64,000 nucleotides of DNA, taken from NCBI RefSeq assembly GCF_010882175.1, contig NZ_WKLH01000003.1, positions 62,001 through 126,000 of the forward strand, written 5' to 3'. The position numbers and the translations under genes are program-made. The DNA comes from Mangrovibacterium lignilyticum (GTDB taxonomy: Bacteria; Bacteroidota; Bacteroidia; Bacteroidales; Prolixibacteraceae). Below are positions 27,141-35,958 of the stretch, one piece after another (the stretch's first letter is position 1; every line of letters begins with the position of its first letter). The notes under the pieces are model-generated. The model had not been told where the DNA came from. It searched no databases and saw only the letters and a program-made list of their open reading frames with translations.

Positions 27141-28175
27141 ATGATGATTAACCGGTCAAATTACGAAAGCTACTTTATTGACTACATCGATGGGAACCTC
27201 CCCAACGATTTGGTGGATGAGTTTTTGGATTTTCTGAAAGGTAATCCCGACCTGGCCGAGGAACTAAAAGCTGTTTCCGGGATTAAACTTCATGCCGAGC
27301 CAGGCATCTTTGCAAACAAAACCAAATTGTACAAAACCGATGACGTTGAAACGGCCGATTTCCAATCCGTAGCTTTCATTGAAGGCGATTTAAATGAGCA
27401 GGAAGAACAGCAATTCCTGGATGACTTAGCAACTGATGACGCAAAACTGAAGGACTTGCAGCTTCTTCAAAAGATAAAGCTTCAGCCCGACCTGGCTATC
27501 CGGTTTCCGGAGAAAGAAAAGATGCTCCACAGACCAAAGCCAATTTACCTGTGGCCCATGCGAATCGCGGCACTTTTACTCTTGTTCTTCTCCGTTTGGG
27601 CTTTGATTCCCAGGAAAAACCAAGTGATTCCGGAAGCTCCAATCGCCCAACAAATTACACCTTCACACGAAACACAAAACGAGGACAGTCAGGAAGTAAC
27701 TGCCAAACCGGAAATTGAAGAACCCGCACAAACTGAGAATATGGCAGTTGCCGATGTGCCGGAAACAAAACCGATCGTCCGCGAAAAACCCAATGCCCTT
27801 CAAACTGATAGCCCGTCGATTGACGACCGAACATTAATTGCCGTGCGTGAGGATATTCCGAATAAAATGCAACCGCTAAACGCCCATTTGGATCTTCAAA
27901 AGGTGGTGGTTTCGGAAGTTTATATTACCACTAGAAATCAATTCCCAAGTCGGGAAACACTGAGCGTCGACGAATTCCTGGCTTACAAACTGATCGATGC
28001 TCCAAAAGGAGAAAGCTTCACCATCAATAACCTGACCAATGCCGGGTTGCGTGCCGCCCAGAACATTTCGAACGACCGATTCGAAGTTGAACGCAACGCA
28101 AAAGGGAAAGTTGAAGAGATCAAATTCGAGAGTCGCTTGATTGCTTTTTCCATTCCTTTCAAAAAAAATCGCTGA
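27141..28175 (+). CDS. membrane anti-sigma-like protein
   Basis: A 344-residue single-pass protein. Its cytoplasmic part holds two similar segments, YIDGNLPNDLVDEFLDFL (about 15-32) and FIEGDLNEQEEQQFLDDL (about 78-95). Each resembles the short helical element of anti-sigma domains, but there are no zinc-binding cysteines. One transmembrane helix lies at about 133-154 (MRIAALLLLFFSVWALIP). A Pro/Glu/Thr-rich linker and a periplasmic tail follow. It starts 3 nt after the sigma stop. By position and layout it is the cognate anti-sigma factor; it is not FecR-like. Function is inferred. Confidence 0.75.
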   Translation: MMINRSNYESYFIDYIDGNLPNDLVDEFLDFLKGNPDLAEELKAVSGIKLHAEPGIFANKTKLYKTDDVETADFQSVAFIEGDLNEQEEQQFLDDLATDDAKLKDLQLLQKIKLQPDLAIRFPEKEKMLHRPKPIYLWPMRIAALLLLFFSVWALIPRKNQVIPEAPIAQQITPSHETQNEDSQEVTAKPEIEEPAQTENMAVADVPETKPIVREKPNALQTDSPSIDDRTLIAVREDIPNKMQPLNAHLDLQKVVVSEVYITTRNQFPSRETLSVDEFLAYKLIDAPKGESFTINNLTNAGLRAAQNISNDRFEVERNAKGKVEEIKFESRLIAFSIPFKKNR

Positions 28176-28270
28176 GCCTGTAACATTCCGCAACAGCTGC
28201 CCGTCATAGGGCTGAAAGAAAACAAAAGACGATTCAGCAATGAGAAAACAAATTGTAAAAATCCAATCCT

Positions 28271-29218
28271 ATGAAAAAGTTATACCTACTGGCAGCACTC
28301 GCTCTTATTGCTGTGCAAATTCAGGCGCAAGACACCACCAACGTTAAGGTGTTGAAGAAAAACATCGTTACAGTGAATGAAGAACCTACTAAAACCGAGG
28401 TCAGTATCCTCAACGATAAAATCAACATCCAGGACAACTATTTCAGCGACACAACAACCATTCGCGTTGGTCGCCGCAACATTGAAATTATAGAGGGCAA
28501 AACCCGCACTTACGTGAATATGGAGAAGGATGACGATGATGGCAGTTGCACTTGGGGAAAACACAAAAAGAAATTTAACGGGCACTGGTCCGGATTCGAT
28601 ATCGGGGTAAACGGCTTGGCAAATACCGACTACAGCTTGTACAAACAACCCGGAAACGAACTCCCAATTGGTGTACCGTCCGAGTTTATGGAATTGCGCC
28701 AGGCAGCCTCCCTTGAGGTGAACCTTAACTTTGTAGAGTACAACATCAGTCTGAAAGAAGATCGAGTTGGTATTGTCTCGGGTCTGGGCTTACAGTGGAA
28801 CAACTACAAGTTTGACAACTCAATAACCATTAACAAAATGGATGACGGCTTGATTCATCCGTTGAACATTGAGGAAAACAACTTCAAAAAGTCGAAACTA
28901 ACTGCTTCGTACCTGACGTTACCAATCATGCTCGAATTCCAGATTCCCGTGAATGATCACTCAAACAGCTTGTTTATTAGCGGTGGTATGGTCGGCGCCT
29001 TAAATATCGGCTCCCATTCAAAAGTGAAAAACGACCATTCCAAAGACAAAGATCACGGCAGTTTCAACATCAATCCGTTTAAATATTCGGCTATTGCTCG
29101 AATCGGCCTTCGCGACTTTTCTCTATACGCCACTTACAGCTTCTCAACCTTGTTCCGCGAAGACAGAGGACCGGAAATGTTTCCGTTTACCATTGGAATT
29201 AGTCTCATCAACTTTTAA
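28271..29218 (+). CDS. outer-membrane beta-barrel protein (PorT-like fold)
   Basis: A 315-residue exported protein with a signal peptide (about 1-19, LIAVQIQAQ). A roughly 70-residue Thr/Val-rich region follows. From about 100 (HWSGFDIGVNGLANTDYSLY) alternating strands end in GISLINF. The barrel part is clearly related to the next gene: both share the W-G/A-phe-ASN-G-like strand, the VxGVG/GLG strand, the LTLPIMLEFQIP-like strand, and RGPEMFPFTIG/RGPELYPFSVG at the C-terminus. It lies 95 nt after the anti-sigma gene and probably belongs to that unit. A terminator follows. Confidence 0.8.
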   Translation: MKKLYLLAALALIAVQIQAQDTTNVKVLKKNIVTVNEEPTKTEVSILNDKINIQDNYFSDTTTIRVGRRNIEIIEGKTRTYVNMEKDDDDGSCTWGKHKKKFNGHWSGFDIGVNGLANTDYSLYKQPGNELPIGVPSEFMELRQAASLEVNLNFVEYNISLKEDRVGIVSGLGLQWNNYKFDNSITINKMDDGLIHPLNIEENNFKKSKLTASYLTLPIMLEFQIPVNDHSNSLFISGGMVGALNIGSHSKVKNDHSKDKDHGSFNINPFKYSAIARIGLRDFSLYATYSFSTLFREDRGPEMFPFTIGISLINF

Positions 29219-29241
29219 GCGACAATAGTCAGACACACAGT

Positions 29242-29273
29242 AAAAAGACCTGCTCAAAACAGGTCTTTTTTCA
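29242..29273 (+). terminator. terminator between the two paralogous OMP genes
   Basis: AAAAAGACCTG and CAGGTCTTTTT form a perfect 11-bp stem with a 7-nt loop, followed by further T. Confidence 0.85.
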
Positions 29274-29337
29274 TTTAGATGAATTAACTTCGGTTAATGA
29301 CCAACCCGAAATGTCTGCTAAAAACAAAATTGATTTT

Positions 29338-29345
29338 TACATTTG
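29338..29345 (+). promoter_or_regulatory. promoter -7 box of the second OMP gene
   Basis: TACATTTG matches TAnnTTTG exactly. It lies downstream of the ATG at 29297 and 33 nt before the GTG at 29378, which decides the start of this gene. Confidence 0.55.
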
Positions 29346-29377
29346 TAGAAACACTTGAATCCCTAAAATTAAATCCA

Positions 29378-30193
29378 GTGAAGAAAAGCTACCTGCTTTT
29401 AATCGTTCTATTATTCGTTTCAGCGCTGAATACCTTATCGGCGCAGGAACCGGAAAAAATTGCGACTGATTCGATAGCTACCGCAACGGACTCCATTGCC
29501 CGTCCGACGATCGTGGATATCTATCAACCGGAAGGATTCAATTTCTGGGAAGAACGGTTTAAAGGAAACTGGGCCGGAATATTTTTCAGCTTCAACGGCT
29601 TTGACAAAGCAGATTACTCCATGTATGCCGAGGAAGATCAAGGGTTTATGGAACCCGAACTTTGGCAATCAAATTGTCTAAGTATCAACCTGATTCAAAT
29701 TTCGATGCGTTTGCAGCGCAACCGGAACTTTATTGGTCTGGTTACCGGCGTTGGGGTCGATATTCAATCTTACCGGTTGTCAACGAACTACAGTCTGCGG
29801 AAGGGGCCTGACCGAATTGAGCCAATAAAACTGCAGCACGAACAGGAACTGAAGTCAAAATTCGCTTCTGTTTACCTCACCGCTCCCCTGTTGATTGAGT
29901 TCCAGGTTCCGATTGGTCATTACGATAACCGCATCTATTTTTCAACCGGTGTAATTACCAGTCTTCGCCTAGACACACACACCAAAGTAAAATATTCCGA
30001 AGGCAATCAACGTAAGAAGATCAAAGAAACAGACGATTTCTACCTGAGAGATTTCCGCTTTTCCGGAACCGTGCGCATGGGTTATCGCTGGATTAACCTG
30101 TTTGCCACTTACGACCTTCAACCACTGTTTAAGGACAATAGAGGACCTGAGCTTTACCCTTTTTCAGTCGGTTTAGCCTTCGTCACTTTTTAA
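29378..30193 (+). CDS. outer-membrane beta-barrel protein, paralog of the upstream gene
   Basis: A 271-residue protein starting at GTG, giving the signal peptide MKKSYLLLIVLLFVSALN (first residue read as Met), cleaved after LSAQ. The frame is open from an ATG at 29297. That start would put 27 hydrophilic residues ahead of a perfect signal peptide, and a -7 promoter box lies between the two. The barrel shares strand motifs and the RGPELYPFSVGLAFVTF end with the 315-residue gene upstream, but it lacks that protein's 70-residue N-terminal insert. It has its own promoter. Function unknown; the PorT-like barrel fold does not indicate a role in secretion by itself. Confidence 0.8.
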   Translation: MKKSYLLLIVLLFVSALNTLSAQEPEKIATDSIATATDSIARPTIVDIYQPEGFNFWEERFKGNWAGIFFSFNGFDKADYSMYAEEDQGFMEPELWQSNCLSINLIQISMRLQRNRNFIGLVTGVGVDIQSYRLSTNYSLRKGPDRIEPIKLQHEQELKSKFASVYLTAPLLIEFQVPIGHYDNRIYFSTGVITSLRLDTHTKVKYSEGNQRKKIKETDDFYLRDFRFSGTVRMGYRWINLFATYDLQPLFKDNRGPELYPFSVGLAFVTF

Positions 30194-30272
30194 CCGCCCA
30201 AATCCTGATTATTTTCCTGTTCACTTCGCTTTAAATGTTTTATTTTAGCGCTAAACAGAAAACGTTCCTGAT

Positions 30273-30980
30273 ATGAAACTTTTATTGAGCAGCAATTCGA
30301 CTTTGCCCGGTGAAGATTACCTGGGCTTCCCGATACCATATATTCAGAATTTTTTAGGTGATAAACCGGTTAAGGCTTTGTTTATTCCGTTTGCCGCGGT
30401 GACTTTCAGCTTCGATGAATACGAGGCCAAAGTGAATGAAGCCTTTCAGCGCGTTGGACACAGTGTGGTGGGCATTCACCATTTCGACAACCCGCAAAAA
30501 GCGATTGAAGAAGCGGAAGCGATTGTTGTTGGCGGTGGAAATACCTGGCAACTGGTGCGTATGCTGCACGATCAGAACCTGATGATGGCGATCCGCCGGA
30601 ATGTACAAAGCGGAACACCCTATATTGGATGGAGTGCCGGTTCAAATGTAGCCTGCCCCACCCTGCGTACAACCAACGACATGCCCATCATCGACCCGAC
30701 AAGTTTCAACACAACCGGACTTGTACCCTTCCAGATTAACCCACACTACCTGGATGCCAACCCGGACGGACATGCCGGCGAAACACGCGAACAACGAATC
30801 AACGAGTTCACCGAGATCAACCCGTTGACTTATGTTGTAGGTCTGCGTGAAGGAACATTGTTGAAGCTGGAAAATGAAAAGCTGGATTTAATCGGTAACC
30901 GGTCGGCACGTATATTTATGCAAGGGCTGGAACCTTACGAACTTAATCCCGGCGATGATTTTGACTTCTTGTTGAAATAG
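30273..30980 (+). CDS. pepE: peptidase E (alpha-aspartyl dipeptidase)
   Basis: Cytoplasmic S51-family serine peptidase that hydrolyses dipeptides with N-terminal aspartate. The 235-residue length is canonical. The nucleophile is Ser121 in GWSAGSNVACPT and the catalytic His158 is in PFQINPHYLD. The VVGGGNTWQLVRML strand-turn is also conserved. A strong terminator follows, shared with the convergent permease gene. Confidence 0.95.
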   Translation: MKLLLSSNSTLPGEDYLGFPIPYIQNFLGDKPVKALFIPFAAVTFSFDEYEAKVNEAFQRVGHSVVGIHHFDNPQKAIEEAEAIVVGGGNTWQLVRMLHDQNLMMAIRRNVQSGTPYIGWSAGSNVACPTLRTTNDMPIIDPTSFNTTGLVPFQINPHYLDANPDGHAGETREQRINEFTEINPLTYVVGLREGTLLKLENEKLDLIGNRSARIFMQGLEPYELNPGDDFDFLLK

Positions 30981-31005
30981 CAAAAAACAACATTTGATAC
31001 CTGTC

Positions 31006-31033
31006 ACCCCGAATTCACTTCGGGGTCTTTTTT
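31006..31033 (+). terminator. terminator of pepE
   Basis: ACCCCGAA and TTCGGGGT around a 5-nt loop, followed by a run of seven T after one C. Confidence 0.85.
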
Positions 31034-31072
31034 TGTAGATCCCGAAACAAGTCAGGTCGACAACATGAACAG

Positions 31073-32275
31073 TTAGCTCTTAATCGATCGTACGGGGTAC
31101 CAGGCCGCCACGAAACCAATGGCCAGAACGATCAGCAAGGTAGCCAACACATCGAAAGTCTGCAGCTTTACCGGGTAGGCTGAAATGGCAAATGCACCAC
31201 CTCCGGGCAGTTTTAAGAGCTCGAAACGGGTTTGCGCCCATACCAGGCCGATGCCGGCTAAAACACCAGCCAAAGCGCCTGTAATCGAAATCATCCAACC
31301 CTGGAGCAAAAAGATCCGGCGAACCAGGCTTTGATTAGCCCCCATACTTTCGAAAATGTAGATATCGTCTTTTTTATCGAGAATAATCATGGTCAACGAG
31401 CCCAGCAAGTTGAACGAAGCAATGATCAGAATAAAACTCAGGATCAGAAAACTGGTCCACTTTTCCGATTTCATCACCCGGTACAAAAACTCGTGCTGTT
31501 CGTACCGATCCTGCACTTTGTAGCCACCGCCCAGCAGTTGTTTAACCTGCGACTGAATGTCAGCAACATCAAAGCCGGGCTTCAATTTTAATTCCAACGA
31601 AGTAACACGGCCATCAAGCTCAAAAATCTCGCGGGCAAATTCAATCGGGACCAAAATATATTGGGCATCAATTTCCTGTTGGACCGAAAAAACGCCGGTT
31701 GTAAACAGAAAATCGTGGTTAAAGGCATTCTCAAGTATCAGGCTGTTTTTCGACTCGCGCTTGGGATAATACACATGAATTGGGTTCACGAAATTCAAAC
31801 TCACTCCTAAATCAACAGCCACGCCTTGACCAATTACGGTAAACATGTGGTTATCCTGGTTCAGGGTGAATTGGCCGTCAATCACCATCGTGTCCATGCC
31901 CGAAAAATCAGCGTAATCAGCCTCAACACCCTTCACAATGCCATATTTCTGGCGGTCGTCGTATTGCAACAACGCATTGTCTTCAACCACCTGCATAAAC
32001 GACTCAATGCCTTCAATCGCTTTCAGTTGCCTGATCTCCGGGCTATCCAGCGAAAAGCTCTTTCCTTCGACCACCATAATTTTCAGGTCGGGATCGAAGC
32101 TGGAAAGCATGCCTTGAATAAAATTGTCGATTCCGTTGAACGCAGAAAGCACCACAATTAGCGCAAGGGTACCAACCGCCACACCAACAACCGATAAGGC
32201 CGAAATGAGGTTGATCACATTCACTGATTTCTTAGAAACCAGGTAACGACGCGCTATTTGAAATGCCAGTTTCAA
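31073..32275 (-). CDS. LolC/LolE-type ABC transporter permease
   Basis: A 400-residue inner-membrane FtsX-superfamily permease. It has one N-terminal helix (about 20-45), a large periplasmic MacB-like domain (about 50-265) and three C-terminal helices (about 275-395; FILSFILIIASFNLLGSLTM and IFLLQGWMISITGALAGVLA). The layout fits lipoprotein-releasing permeases, which extract lipoproteins from the inner membrane. The ATPase is not adjacent, as is common in Bacteroidota. It starts directly after the stop of the methyltransferase gene with no spacer (32275/32276), so they are co-transcribed. Confidence 0.88.
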   Translation of the reverse strand: MKLAFQIARRYLVSKKSVNVINLISALSVVGVAVGTLALIVVLSAFNGIDNFIQGMLSSFDPDLKIMVVEGKSFSLDSPEIRQLKAIEGIESFMQVVEDNALLQYDDRQKYGIVKGVEADYADFSGMDTMVIDGQFTLNQDNHMFTVIGQGVAVDLGVSLNFVNPIHVYYPKRESKNSLILENAFNHDFLFTTGVFSVQQEIDAQYILVPIEFAREIFELDGRVTSLELKLKPGFDVADIQSQVKQLLGGGYKVQDRYEQHEFLYRVMKSEKWTSFLILSFILIIASFNLLGSLTMIILDKKDDIYIFESMGANQSLVRRIFLLQGWMISITGALAGVLAGIGLVWAQTRFELLKLPGGGAFAISAYPVKLQTFDVLATLLIVLAIGFVAAWYPVRSIKS

Positions 32276-33094
32276 TTATTTGAAAGCTTTAACGATCAAT
32301 CCGGTGCCGCTGGTGTGTGTTCCTTTCACATCGAAATAGTTCAGCAGGGCTGAAATTGGGAACGCAACAAGGTAATAGAAAGGCAACAGGATGAAAAACA
32401 GCTTGCTCACGCCCAACAGTTGAATGGGGTATTTCATGGAAAGCCGCCAGCTGATTTTACCGGGATTGCCATACGAATAGCGTGCCTCAACCCTCGAGAA
32501 TCCGGCCGATTTCAGTTTCGTTTCAATCTCGCCAATGTTGTAGCCGTCGCGCACGTGTTCGTCGATGAAACCATGCACACCACCTTCTTCATGATCGTGG
32601 TCGTGCGCATCCGATCCCCCCTGATCCGATGGTGTTGAAATGAGCACCACCCCACCCGGCTTCAGCGATTTATAAAAGTTTTTGAAAACCTGAACATCCT
32701 CTTCAATGTGTTCCATTACATCAATCGAAAGAACCAGGTTGAATTGCTCAGCCTGCACAAATTTGGTCAGGTCTGCTTCTTCAAAACGAACCCGGTCAGC
32801 CTGATTAATCTGCTGAAAGAAACGATTGCAATCAGCGATTTGCTCTTCTTTTACGTCAACTGCCAGAATGTTCGATTTCGGGAACAACCGGCTCATGCGG
32901 TAGGTGTATTGCCCGAAACCAGAACCGGCGTCGAGAATAGCGCAATCGGCCGACAATTGAAGGTTCTTCAGTTCCTTGCGGACATGCCAGCTTCGTAACA
33001 ACAACAAATCGAGGAGGCGGTAAAACAGTTTTCTTAGCGCCGGAGTTTGGTTGAACACCTTGCCCAGCGAACGTTTAATCGGATCGTATTGCAT
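32276..33094 (-). CDS. class I SAM-dependent methyltransferase
   Basis: A 272-residue protein with a Rossmann-fold methyltransferase core: motif I CAILDAGSGFGQYTY (about 48-62), an acidic residue ending strand 2 (ILAVDVKEE), and motif IV NLVLSIDVMEHIEEDVQVF. A His/Asp-rich loop (SDAHDHDHEEGG) sits before the C-terminal part, which contains a hydrophobic stretch (LFFILLPFYYLVAFPISALL), so it may be membrane-associated. Substrate unknown. It is co-transcribed with the permease gene and lies downstream of rbfA. Confidence 0.85.
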   Translation of the reverse strand: MQYDPIKRSLGKVFNQTPALRKLFYRLLDLLLLRSWHVRKELKNLQLSADCAILDAGSGFGQYTYRMSRLFPKSNILAVDVKEEQIADCNRFFQQINQADRVRFEEADLTKFVQAEQFNLVLSIDVMEHIEEDVQVFKNFYKSLKPGGVVLISTPSDQGGSDAHDHDHEEGGVHGFIDEHVRDGYNIGEIETKLKSAGFSRVEARYSYGNPGKISWRLSMKYPIQLLGVSKLFFILLPFYYLVAFPISALLNYFDVKGTHTSGTGLIVKAFK

Positions 33095-33100
33095 AATTCA

Positions 33101-33131
33101 GTTTCGAGTTTCAAGTTTCGAGTTCCAGGTT
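33101..33131. repeat. 7-bp tandem repeat (GTTTCRA)
   Basis: Four consecutive heptamers GTTTCGA, GTTTCAA, GTTTCGA, GTTCCAG followed by GTT, between rbfA and the methyltransferase gene. A small dyad TTGCC-TGGC-GGCAA follows directly. Confidence 0.7.
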
Positions 33132-33169
33132 GCCTGGCGGCAACAAAGACTGAAAACTGCGACTAAGTG

Positions 33170-33508
33170 CTATGATTTCAGGAGGTCGTCAATTTTTTCG
33201 ATGTAATCGAGGCTGTCATCAATGTAGAATTCCAGTTGCGGAATCACACGAATTTGTTTTCCTACACGGCGGCCAAGCAGGAAGCGTATTTTCGGGTTTG
33301 CAATCCGGATTTCCTTTAAAACCTCGCGAATTCCTTCAGCAGGAAAAATACTCAGGTACGACTTGGCCATACCTAAATCGGGTGTTACGCGCACTGTGGT
33401 CACACTAATCATTTTGCCCATGAACATCGTGCGACTTTCTTTTTGAAAAATATCAGCCAACTCCTTTTGCAGCAACCGACTTATCTTTTGTTGTCTTGTT
33501 GATTCCAT
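33170..33508 (-). CDS. rbfA: ribosome-binding factor A
   Basis: 30S assembly factor that binds near helix 1 of 16S rRNA. I start at MESTRQQKISRLLQKELADI (ATG ending at 33508; 112 residues), which aligns with the normal RbfA N-terminus. The frame extends 12 codons further to 33544 with no family support. KH-like core elements include MISVTTVRVTPDLGMAKSYL, KIRFLLGRRVGKQIRVIPQL and FYIDDSLDY. It is not next to infB or truB, as it would be in many bacteria. Confidence 0.93.
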   Translation of the reverse strand: MESTRQQKISRLLQKELADIFQKESRTMFMGKMISVTTVRVTPDLGMAKSYLSIFPAEGIREVLKEIRIANPKIRFLLGRRVGKQIRVIPQLEFYIDDSLDYIEKIDDLLKS

Positions 33509-33624
33509 TTCCTTGTTAAAATTGTCAGCGCCAAAGTTAATCAAAAATACCGGATGGTCTGATTTGATTTGAATTGAGGCGAAAAATGTCCCACTTGAAA
33601 AGCCAGACGCTATTCCGGCAAATT

Positions 33625-33894
33625 GTCCGGGGACAGGTCAACCACCTCCGGGGAGGGCCAACCCTGCTCCTGAGCGGCGAGAAATTGCTCGGGGGACGCT
33701 CGATCATCCTCGTGAAGCGGATCAAAACACCCAGAGGACGCTCAAATTCCAGCGGGGATGGGTTAAATTACTCAGGGGCCACTCAAAGTTGCTCAGGGGA
33801 TCAGAAAAACTAGTCATGACCGCGTCAAACTCATCCGGGACGGGAGAAAAGTTACCGGGGACGGTCAAACCTACTCAGGGGACGCATCAACAGC
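33625..33894. repeat. degenerate tandem array, 21-bp period, 13 units
   Basis: Thirteen consecutive units: eleven of 21 bp, one of 20 (33751-33770) and one of 19 (33855-33873). The first half of the unit approximates CTCAGGGGACG and the second half TCAAA plus variable bases. The best-preserved units are 33688-33708, 33730-33750, 33771-33791 and 33874-33894. It is GC-richer than its surroundings and lies between the starts and ends of known genes, 3' of the 85-residue gene on the minus strand. The two length slips break any reading frame, so it is probably non-coding. Function unknown. Confidence 0.8.
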
Positions 33895-33978
33895 GGCTTT
33901 CAGAGATTCACCGTCCGGAGGTGTGTGACTTTTCTTTAAATGAAAAGAAACGGAACAAAGAAAATTCAACCTGAATGC

Positions 33979-34236
33979 CTATTCATAGATGATACCATTA
34001 TTAGCACAGTATGAGCGAAAGATACCTATTTCGTTTTCGATAATTTTTCCGGAAACCTCATCGATCCCATTTTCTAAAAAATGACCTAACTGATACAAAA
34101 TTTCACTGCCAGTATTCCCGCTCGAAATTATTCTGTCGATTTCTAGTGCCACCATCGGGTTTGTTTTCTTCTTAATTGTTTCGACTAAATCATCTATGTC
34201 CATCAGCAAATTATCTTGATTCTTAAACCCATTCAA
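33979..34236 (-). CDS. small hypothetical protein
   Basis: An 85-residue acidic, probably all-helical protein with no signal peptide or membrane segment (MDIDDLVETIKKKTNPMV, LEIDRIISSGNTGSEILYQL). Translation could begin at the first ATG or at Met12. Codon use looks like the neighbourhood. It resembles the immunity or small regulatory proteins often encoded alone in intergenic space, but I recognise no family. The 21-bp array begins 85 nt beyond its stop. A stand-alone real gene is likely but not certain. Confidence 0.55.
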   Translation of the reverse strand: MNGFKNQDNLLMDIDDLVETIKKKTNPMVALEIDRIISSGNTGSEILYQLGHFLENGIDEVSGKIIENEIGIFRSYCANNGIIYE

Positions 34237-34314
34237 TTTAACAGATCTTTTTGAATAGAAGGCACAGAAAACTGGAAGTTAACCACATAATCAAACTAAA
34301 ACGACCGAATAAAA

Positions 34315-34344
34315 GCCCCTCGCCAGATTACATGAACGAGGGGC
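34315..34344 (-). terminator. terminator downstream of trpB2
   Basis: GCCCCTCG and CGAGGGGC form a perfect 8-bp GC-rich stem with a 14-nt loop. On the minus strand it is followed by TTTTATT. It lies 157 nt past the trpB2 stop. Confidence 0.65.
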
Positions 34345-34501
34345 GCTTTTGTTGATAAAGTCATCCTGAACTTCCAGCCCGGCTGTCTGACGAGGTTTCA
34401 GGAACTCCTACTCTTGCTGTTAAAAGTTCCTTGATAAACTCGGGATGCCCCAATTTAGTGACCGGGTGACTTGAAGTCAGCCAGTCACTAAATGCATCCG
34501 T

Positions 34502-35878
34502 TTATTTGGGTAGCGGATAACCTTTCAGTTTTTCGAGGTTCAGCGCGATTTCCGCATCCGGGTATTCGTAATCGTGCAACTCGCCGCCGAGGTACTTGTC
34601 ATAACCCACCAGGTCCATCAAACCATGGCCGCTAAAGTTGAAGAGAATCGTTTTCTCCTTGCCTTCTTCTTTGGCCTTTCTTGCCTCGCGAATGGTCGCC
34701 GCAATGGCATGCGTGGTTTCGGGTGCCGGGATAATTCCTTCGGTTTTTGAGAACAACAATCCCGCCTCGAAACACTCACTTTGGTGAATGGCCTGAGCTT
34801 CCATCAACCCGTCGCGCAAAGCAGCACTGACCAACGGAGCCATGCCGTGATAACGCAAACCACCGGCATGAATCGGCGCCGGAACAAAGGTGTGTCCCAA
34901 ACTATGCATAGCCATCAGCGGGGTCATTTGAGCCACATCGCCATTGTCGTATATAAACGGTGCTTTGGTCAGCGTTGGGCACGAAAAGGGTTCGGCACCG
35001 ATGACCTGAATGTCGGCCCCGTTAATTTTATCGTAGATGAACGGGAATGAAAGGCCGGCAAAATTACTACCGCCCCCGCAGCAGCCAATCACAATATCCG
35101 GCTTGTCGATACCCACTTTAGCCAGCTGTTTCTTGGCTTCCAAACCAATAATGGACTGGTGCAACATCACGTGGTTCAACACCGAGCCCAACGAGTAGCG
35201 GGTTTGTCCGGTGGTGTCGGAAACGGCCGCTTCAATAGCCTCCGAAATGGCGATCCCCAACGATCCGGGGGTATCGGGAAACTGCGCCAAAATATCGCGT
35301 CCCGCCTGCGTCTCGGTACTTGGACTAGCTACGCACTGCCCTCCCCAGGTATTCATCATCATTTTCCGGAAAGGCTTTTGGTCGAAGCTTACGCGAACCA
35401 TAAACACCTTACATTCGATGCCGCCAATAATCGAACAGGCAAACGACAAGGCCGATCCCCACTGTCCGGCTCCGGTTTCGGTGGTCAGCTTTTTAATACC
35501 AAACTGCTTGTTGTACCAGGCTTGTGGAATGGCAGTGTTGGGTTTATGACTTCCGGCGGGCGAAACACCTTCATTCTTGTAATAAATTTTAGCGGGGGTT
35601 CCGAGCGCTTCCTCCAACTCGTAAGCACGAATCAGCGGACTTGGACGCCAACGGAATAAATGTTGCCGGATTTCTTCCGGAATATCAATCCAGCGTTCCT
35701 GGCTCACTTCCTGTTCAATCAAATTCATCGGGAAAACCGGCGCCAGCATATCCGGGCTAATCGGCTTTCCATCGGGGCCCAACGGCGGATTTAAAGGGGT
35801 TGGCAGGTCGGGTGCCAGGTTATACCATTGTTTGGGCATGTCAGCCTCATCCAAAAAAATCTTCTTTTGTCTAGCCAT
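34502..35878 (-). CDS. trpB2: tryptophan synthase beta chain, TrpB2 type
   Basis: PLP enzyme joining indole and serine to give tryptophan. The 458-residue length and the motifs [13 protein letters not shown] (PLP Lys112), [15 protein letters not shown] and [15 protein letters not shown] identify the TrpB2 subgroup. That subgroup is longer than TrpB1 and usually works without TrpA. No trpA or other trp biosynthetic gene is adjacent. It therefore likely salvages indole or works as a stand-alone synthase. The leader upstream (35913-36042) contains a short ORF with a Trp codon followed by a terminator-like hairpin, which suggests attenuation. The trpS gene is transcribed divergently. Confidence 0.95.
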   Translation of the reverse strand: MARQKKIFLDEADMPKQWYNLAPDLPTPLNPPLGPDGKPISPDMLAPVFPMNLIEQEVSQERWIDIPEEIRQHLFRWRPSPLIRAYELEEALGTPAKIYYKNEGVSPAGSHKPNTAIPQAWYNKQFGIKKLTTETGAGQWGSALSFACSIIGGIECKVFMVRVSFDQKPFRKMMMNTWGGQCVASPSTETQAGRDILAQFPDTPGSLGIAISEAIEAAVSDTTGQTRYSLGSVLNHVMLHQSIIGLEAKKQLAKVGIDKPDIVIGCCGGGSNFAGLSFPFIYDKINGADIQVIGAEPFSCPTLTKAPFIYDNGDVAQMTPLMAMHSLGHTFVPAPIHAGGLRYHGMAPLVSAALRDGLMEAQAIHQSECFEAGLLFSKTEGIIPAPETTHAIAATIREARKAKEEGKEKTILFNFSGHGLMDLVGYDKYLGGELHDYEYPDAEIALNLEKLKGYPLPK

Positions 35879-35912
35879 GATTAGTAATTGGTTTAAAGTT
35901 CGTATTCATGCA

Positions 35913-35947
35913 AAAAGGGATTTGCCGACACACAACAAATCCCTTTT
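35913..35947 (-). promoter_or_regulatory. terminator-like hairpin in the trpB2 leader (candidate attenuator)
   Basis: On the minus strand, AAAAGGGATTTG and CAAATCCCTTTT form a perfect 12-bp stem with an 11-nt loop. The descending arm ends in five T. It begins 11 nt after the leader ORF stop and ends 34 nt before the trpB2 ATG, the position expected for a transcription attenuator. Confidence 0.55.
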
Positions 35948-35958
35948 CTCACCCCACT

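Noticed and set aside
33574-33974. Two overlapping plus-strand ORFs with SGDGLNY-like heptads
   Set aside because: They are translations of the first repeat array. The array slips by 1-2 bp twice, so no single frame covers it.
34315-34344. Hairpin as part of a small RNA gene
   Set aside because: A simple GC-rich stem with U tract downstream of trpB2 is better explained as a terminator; no promoter was seen for a separate RNA.
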